Source: Catenaria anguillulae PL171 (lineage: Eukaryota > Blastocladiomycota > Blastocladiomycetes > Blastocladiales > Catenariaceae). From it: a stretch of 64,000 bases of DNA. The stretch lies in the NCBI GenBank assembly GCA_002102555.1, contig MCFL01000001.1, positions 868,001 through 932,000 of the forward strand, given 5' to 3'. The notes under the pieces are model-generated. The model saw only the letters and a list, made by a program, of their open reading frames with translations. It did no database searches and was not told the origin of the DNA. Shown one piece after another: positions 60,061-64,000 of the stretch. Made by a program: the position numbers and the translations under genes. How positions within the stretch are numbered: position 1 is the stretch's first letter; every line of letters begins with the position of its first letter.

Positions 60061-60717
60061 ACAAGACGTGTTGGACAGTGCATGTGAATTTGCACACTTG
60101 AGTTCATGGCTGGGCCAGGATTGGGGAGCGAGAGTAGTTTTGGGGTTTGATTTCTTGGTTCATTTTTTTTTGTTTCGCTTAACACGTAGGCATTGTGTAA
60201 TACTTGGATGTTTTTGGTCATTTGTCGGATTCTCTATTTCAGTTCTAATACATTCCTTCTTGTGTGTGTCTTTTGGCAAGTGATTTCATCCCGTTCAACG
60301 TCAACCCGAGTGACGCGTTTCTCGCAAGCAACAATCCAAGCTCGAGGCGGCACTGGTTAATTACCAGTGCCGCTCCTTCGTGCGCGCAAATGTGTGAAGC
60401 CTAGAGCCCATCGGCGTCCAAAGACACTGCCTGCATTCTTCTCTGCTGCCACCGGTCCTACCAGACTTTCCGTTTCCGCTTGTCAAGTCCCCCATTCACT
60501 GCGGATCAGCACATTCCCACCCACTTTGGCAACGACCTCGTGCCACCCACTCTCGACTTGTCAAATAGAACGACTGCTGATACCCGCCCTTGATTTCTAC
60601 ACCTCCTGTCGCCCATCACGCCAAAATCATTACACGCACGCCACGTGGTCCCTGTTGCAAGTTGAACCTTTGATCGCCACCATCGTCCGCATCTTCTTGC
60701 TCATTGTTCCGTCCATC
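60061..60717. other. Intergenic region
   Basis: 3' UTR of the kinase and promoter/leader of the golgin-like gene. A small inverted repeat around GCGGCACTGGTAATTACCAGTGCCGC (60348-60373; each arm about 13 bases) could form a hairpin. No gene seen. Confidence 0.45.
60348..60373. repeat. Perfect inverted repeat
   Basis: Arms GCGGCACTGGTAA and TTACCAGTGCCGC are exact reverse complements with no spacer, giving a 26-base palindrome about 290 bases downstream of the kinase stop and 345 before the next start. It could be a cruciform, a protein-binding palindrome or part of a 3'-end hairpin. Confidence 0.8.
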
Positions 60718-62381
60718 ATGACTGGCAAGACCTCAAACCGGTCTGGTAAGGGCAACGCCAAGGCACAAGCCAACAAGCAAACCAAGGCTTTGCCACGTAC
60801 GATTGCGACCGTGCACATGGATTCCGCGACCAACTTGTCAGCCGATGGCGGATCAGCAGCCGAGCTTGCGGTTCCCTCACTTCCCGAGACGACGGTCCTC
60901 AAAGTGAACGACACTGATGCCTCGGCGGTGGCCGACCTGGAAGCAAAAATCATGTTTTTGACCGGTACATTCCTTTTCTCCGACAATCGCAAAATGCGCG
61001 CACACGAGTATTGATGCGCCGTGCCCTTCTGCCTCAGAACAATTGGATGCCACTACCCGCCAGCTATCCGAGCGCACAGAGTCATACGAACGCAAAGCGG
61101 CCGCAATGCAATCGCTCGAGCGCGAGCTGCAAGCGCGCATTGCGACTTCGGTAAAGTCCTTGGAGGAAGTGTCGGCGTCGCACGACGAGGCAAAGGGCCA
61201 CGTGCAGCGGTTGGCCGAGGACCGGGAGCGAGTGATGGAGCATCTGAGTGAGGCCGAGGATCGGATCGAGCAATTGGTATGCTTGCGCTTGATCGTGTCT
61301 GGAAGTGAAGCAGGATCCGACGACTGCTGACACGTTGATGGTGCATTCAGAATGCAGCATTGGTTCGGGAGAGGAACGAGCGGGCCAATACAGAGTCGCG
61401 GTTGGAAGAGTCGAGGGAAAAGTGGCAAGACACGATTCAAGAGATTGAGAGCCAGTTGCAGTACGTTGTCCTAGGACTCCTCGCCGACATGTGTCGAGTG
61501 GCACCGTTTCGCTCATGCGCTCCCCTCTTCGCTCGCCTGTCACATAGTCAAGCAACCATGGACCGCATCAAGGCTGTATGGCGCGCCGAATGTCTCGAAG
61601 AAGAGCTGCGCGATGTCAAAACATACATTGTCGATCTCGAATTGAAAATCGCCAGCATGACTGCGTTGCCATCAATGGATGCTGCGGAAAGCGTCTTCTT
61701 GCTGGGCCGCGACCCGATGCAGCCGCAGACAAACAGCTGTCTCTCGGACCTGCACCTTGACGCTGCGTCGCTGCGTGCCGTCACCGAGCCCCCGATGCCC
61801 TCAACGGAACAAGACAAGTCAGCCCGCCACCAGTCCTCGCGCACGCACGCACCGCCCCTCTGCTCCTCACCGCATCCACAACGTCACTCATTAACGCGTC
61901 AGGCTCGCTTCCCACGCCAACGTCGCCCGGACTCGGCCCCGTCCACGCTACCCTCTCACACACCAACGGGTATTCGACATTCACATCGACGACCGACCAT
62001 ATCAACCGGCTCAACGGCGGCGCAAGTCCGACGCCCACGCAAGGCACCGTGGCCGCCCTGCAAGTCCAGATCCGCGAACAGTCGCAGGTCATTGGCGAGC
62101 TGCAAACGCTTGTGCGCGACCTGGAACGCGAAGTTTGCAAGGCCCGGCTTGGGTCCGCCGCGCAGGCCGACTTGCATCTCGAGTACCTGAAGAATGTGCT
62201 CGTCAAGTATTACACCCCGGGCGAGGAGCAGTACCGTGACCTGTTTTTCAATGTTGTGGCGCACATCTTGAAGTTGAGTGAGGATGAGAGGGAGCTCGTG
62301 AGGAATGGCATGGATGGAGAGCATGCGGGCGTGAGTGGGGCAGCCAGTGGAAAGAGTCGCGGGTGGTTTGGGATTTTTTAA
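60718..62381 (+). CDS. Coiled-coil golgin with GRIP/GRAB-like C-terminus
   Basis: Exons 60718-60964, 61038-61276, 61351-61460 and 61548-62381; introns 73, 74 and 87 nt with matching phases. After a basic, disordered start come long heptad-rich coils (LEERELQAR-like SLERELQARI, EDRERVMEHLSEAEDRIEQL, ERANTESRLEESREKWQDT, LEEELRDVKTYIVDLELKI), a Ser/Pro/Thr linker, another coil (QVIGELQTLVRDLEREV) and a terminal domain LHLEYLKNVLVKYY...LFFNVVAHILKLSEDER. That block resembles GRIP/GRAB domains, which recruit golgins such as Imh1 or Rud3 to Arl1- or Arf1-marked Golgi. One frame break lies within about 61810-61960. The GRIP/GRAB call rests on the YLKNV and ILKLSEDE blocks. Confidence 0.7.
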
Positions 62382-63530
62382 CGCGGGAGGCAAAGTCGGT
62401 GGTGCCCATATGGCCCTCTGCTGTTTTGTCGTCTTCGCGATCCAGCGACCATGCTCGCAGTCGCACCAGGCCTCTCATGCGGCCATCGCCTGTCCTTTTG
62501 CTCGCAAACACCTTGTCTTTTGTCGTCGTTATTGTCCCACTGTCGTTGCTGTTGATTTTGCCATCACTCTCATTTCCTTTCTACCAAACTCGGCTTCATC
62601 CTCTTGCCTCTGTCTGTTGGCCGACCACTCTTCAGTCAGTGCTTAGTGGGTTCTTTTTTTTGTTGCAATCATGCGGTTACATGTTTTATTCACATACTAG
62701 TATCACTTTGGGCAGTGACCAACTCAATCTTGAGAACTCAGGAATGACCGTTTTCATCCTGCTGGGCAGCCCGCTGGGTTCGCAAGCAGCTGATTGACCT
62801 GCTCGGAGTTGTGCAGATGCGAATGCTGCACAACCCGGAACCCCGAGCACCTTCATGGGATATCAGACAGAATGATGCAGTCAGCACTCATGTACGCGCG
62901 CAAAGGAAGAGTGACAACAGAATCAAACAAGCAAAGTGCAAATAAGCGCAAGGATGGAAGAAGGTGAATCCAGGTTTTTCCACCCTGCCCTGGCCATTGT
63001 GGTAGTCGGCAAGGTTCGCCTCGTTGGTTGGGTTGAGAAGCACATCGGCTCATCGAGAGCCAAGCAAGGGCATTGGCCGACGACAATTACAGGAATTCGT
63101 CGGGCGACCAGGACATCTGGGCTGCCTAATCTACCCCCTTAAGACCGCCTCACCCACGTCAAAAAAAAAACGAAGAAGAAGAACGTGAAAACGGTCGGTG
63201 TGGGAATGGTGGCGGTGCCCATCCATAGCAATGATGTGAACGGCACGCACTACTTGTCGCTTTGTGTTGCCATGTCGGCTGCTCGAGGATCGCGGACGAT
63301 GACGGTAATTTCAGGAGGTTTCTGAGGTGTATCCGATAGAGCGGTGACTTTTCTGTTCCGCCTATCGACGCAGCATAGTTTGTTAATATACGCGAGGGAA
63401 AGCAGAGACGCGTATACATCATATTTGACGTGTCAGTTGATGCGAGTGACGAGTTCACCAATGAAATGAAGCTTTGTATGAAAATTGCGCACTTGAAGCC
63501 ATCAAACCTTGAGCATCGTCACACTCCATC
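62382..63530. other. Intergenic region upstream of RSPH1
   Basis: 1.15 kb with no supported gene. It includes an A-rich stretch at about 63161-63184. No RNA gene or known promoter element identified. Confidence 0.4.
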
Positions 63531-64000
63531 ATGTCCGACACAGGATCCAACGCCGACCCGCAAGAACAGCCGCCTTCCATTGGAGTACGTCACCCAATGA
63601 TCACCGTTCCCACCACTCCTTCACTCCTTGGACACTTTTCCTTCACCGTCAATCATCCTGAAAACATTTCTCCCAACCGTCATGTCTAGACCTACGAAGG
63701 CGAACGGCTGCGACTGGTGAGCGCCACGGCCGTGGCCGCATGACATGGCCCAACGGCGACGTGTACGACGGCAACTACACGGGCGGGAAGCGCCAAGGTC
63801 AGGGCATGTACACATGGAAGAAGCCCAAGTCGCGCTACGTTGGTGAGTACCACGACAATATGCGTCACGGCCAAGGCGCCATGGTGTACCCGGACGGATC
63901 GCGGTACAAGGGCCAGTGGCAGAATGGGCGCCGCCATGGCAAGGGCGTGTACGTGTACCCAAATGCCGATGTGTATGAGGGCGAGTGGGTCGAGGATATG
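63531..64000 (+). CDS. RSPH1: Radial spoke head protein 1 (MORN repeats), cut by the right edge
   Basis: Component of the radial spoke head in motile 9+2 axonemes. Exon 1 63531-63584 ([18 protein letters not shown]), intron 63585-63690 (106 nt), exon 2 from 63691 beyond the window. MORN repeats begin at once: [77 protein letters not shown] and [14 protein letters not shown]. Order and spacing follow RSPH1 rather than kinesin- or phosphoinositide-kinase-linked MORN proteins. One base appears missing at about 63705-63710, between GER and ATGERHGRG. Its presence implies a flagellated life stage. Confidence 0.85.

Overview
The window is nuclear DNA from a compact eukaryotic genome, most likely a zoosporic (flagellated) fungus. 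Evidence for a fungus: a Dug2-type fusion of WD40 repeats with an M20 peptidase, an Ecl1-like zinc-binding protein, a Ync13-like UNC-13 protein, a vacuolar pepsin, a Trf4-like poly(A) polymerase and a LAMMER kinase. Evidence for a flagellum: the gene at the right edge is radial spoke head protein 1 (MORN repeats), which moulds and yeasts have lost. Blastocladiomycota or Chytridiomycota fit best; the exact taxon is not settled here. Most introns are 64-125 nt with GT..AG ends, coding sequence is GC-rich, and genes lie on both strands. I see no rRNA, tRNA or CRISPR.

Layout. 1-10 kb: prolyl oligopeptidase (-, cut by the left edge), Trf4-like poly(A) polymerase (+), arginase (+), ATP synthase subunit e (+). 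10.6-20 kb: large UNC-13/Ync13-like protein (-), a fragment of a retroelement protease, BAP31-like ER protein (-), Ecl1-like protein (-). 20-23.4 kb: a 3.3 kb stretch with no recognisable gene and a G-rich tract. 23.4-30 kb: Dug2 (+), cystinosin (-), Nse3/MAGE (-). 30-41 kb: F-box-like LRR gene (+), two long F-box-like genes (-), vacuolar aspartic protease (-), an unrecognised gene (-). 41.7-50.8 kb: Sel1-repeat protein (+), cyclin L (-), LETM1 (+), a secreted Asn/Gly-rich protein (+). 51-64 kb: TANGO2 (-), ATPase inhibitor IF1 (-), a small protein with two CX9C motifs (+), LAMMER kinase (+), GRIP/GRAB-like golgin (+), RSPH1 (+, cut by the right edge).

Themes. Mitochondrial energetics recurs (ATP synthase subunit e, IF1, LETM1 and perhaps the CX9C protein). 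The secretory and vacuolar system is well represented (BAP31, golgin, TANGO2, pepsin, cystinosin, UNC-13). Ecl1-like, Dug2 and cystinosin are neighbours that could all serve cysteine/thiol or sulfur nutrition.

Caution. Many clearly conserved genes carry one-base frame breaks, often next to short homopolymers, while others (Dug2, cystinosin, LETM1, the LRR gene) are intact. I read this mainly as residual sequencing/assembly error. Coordinates for those genes span the whole inferred gene and exons are given in the evidence. Protein ends in the low-complexity genes are uncertain.
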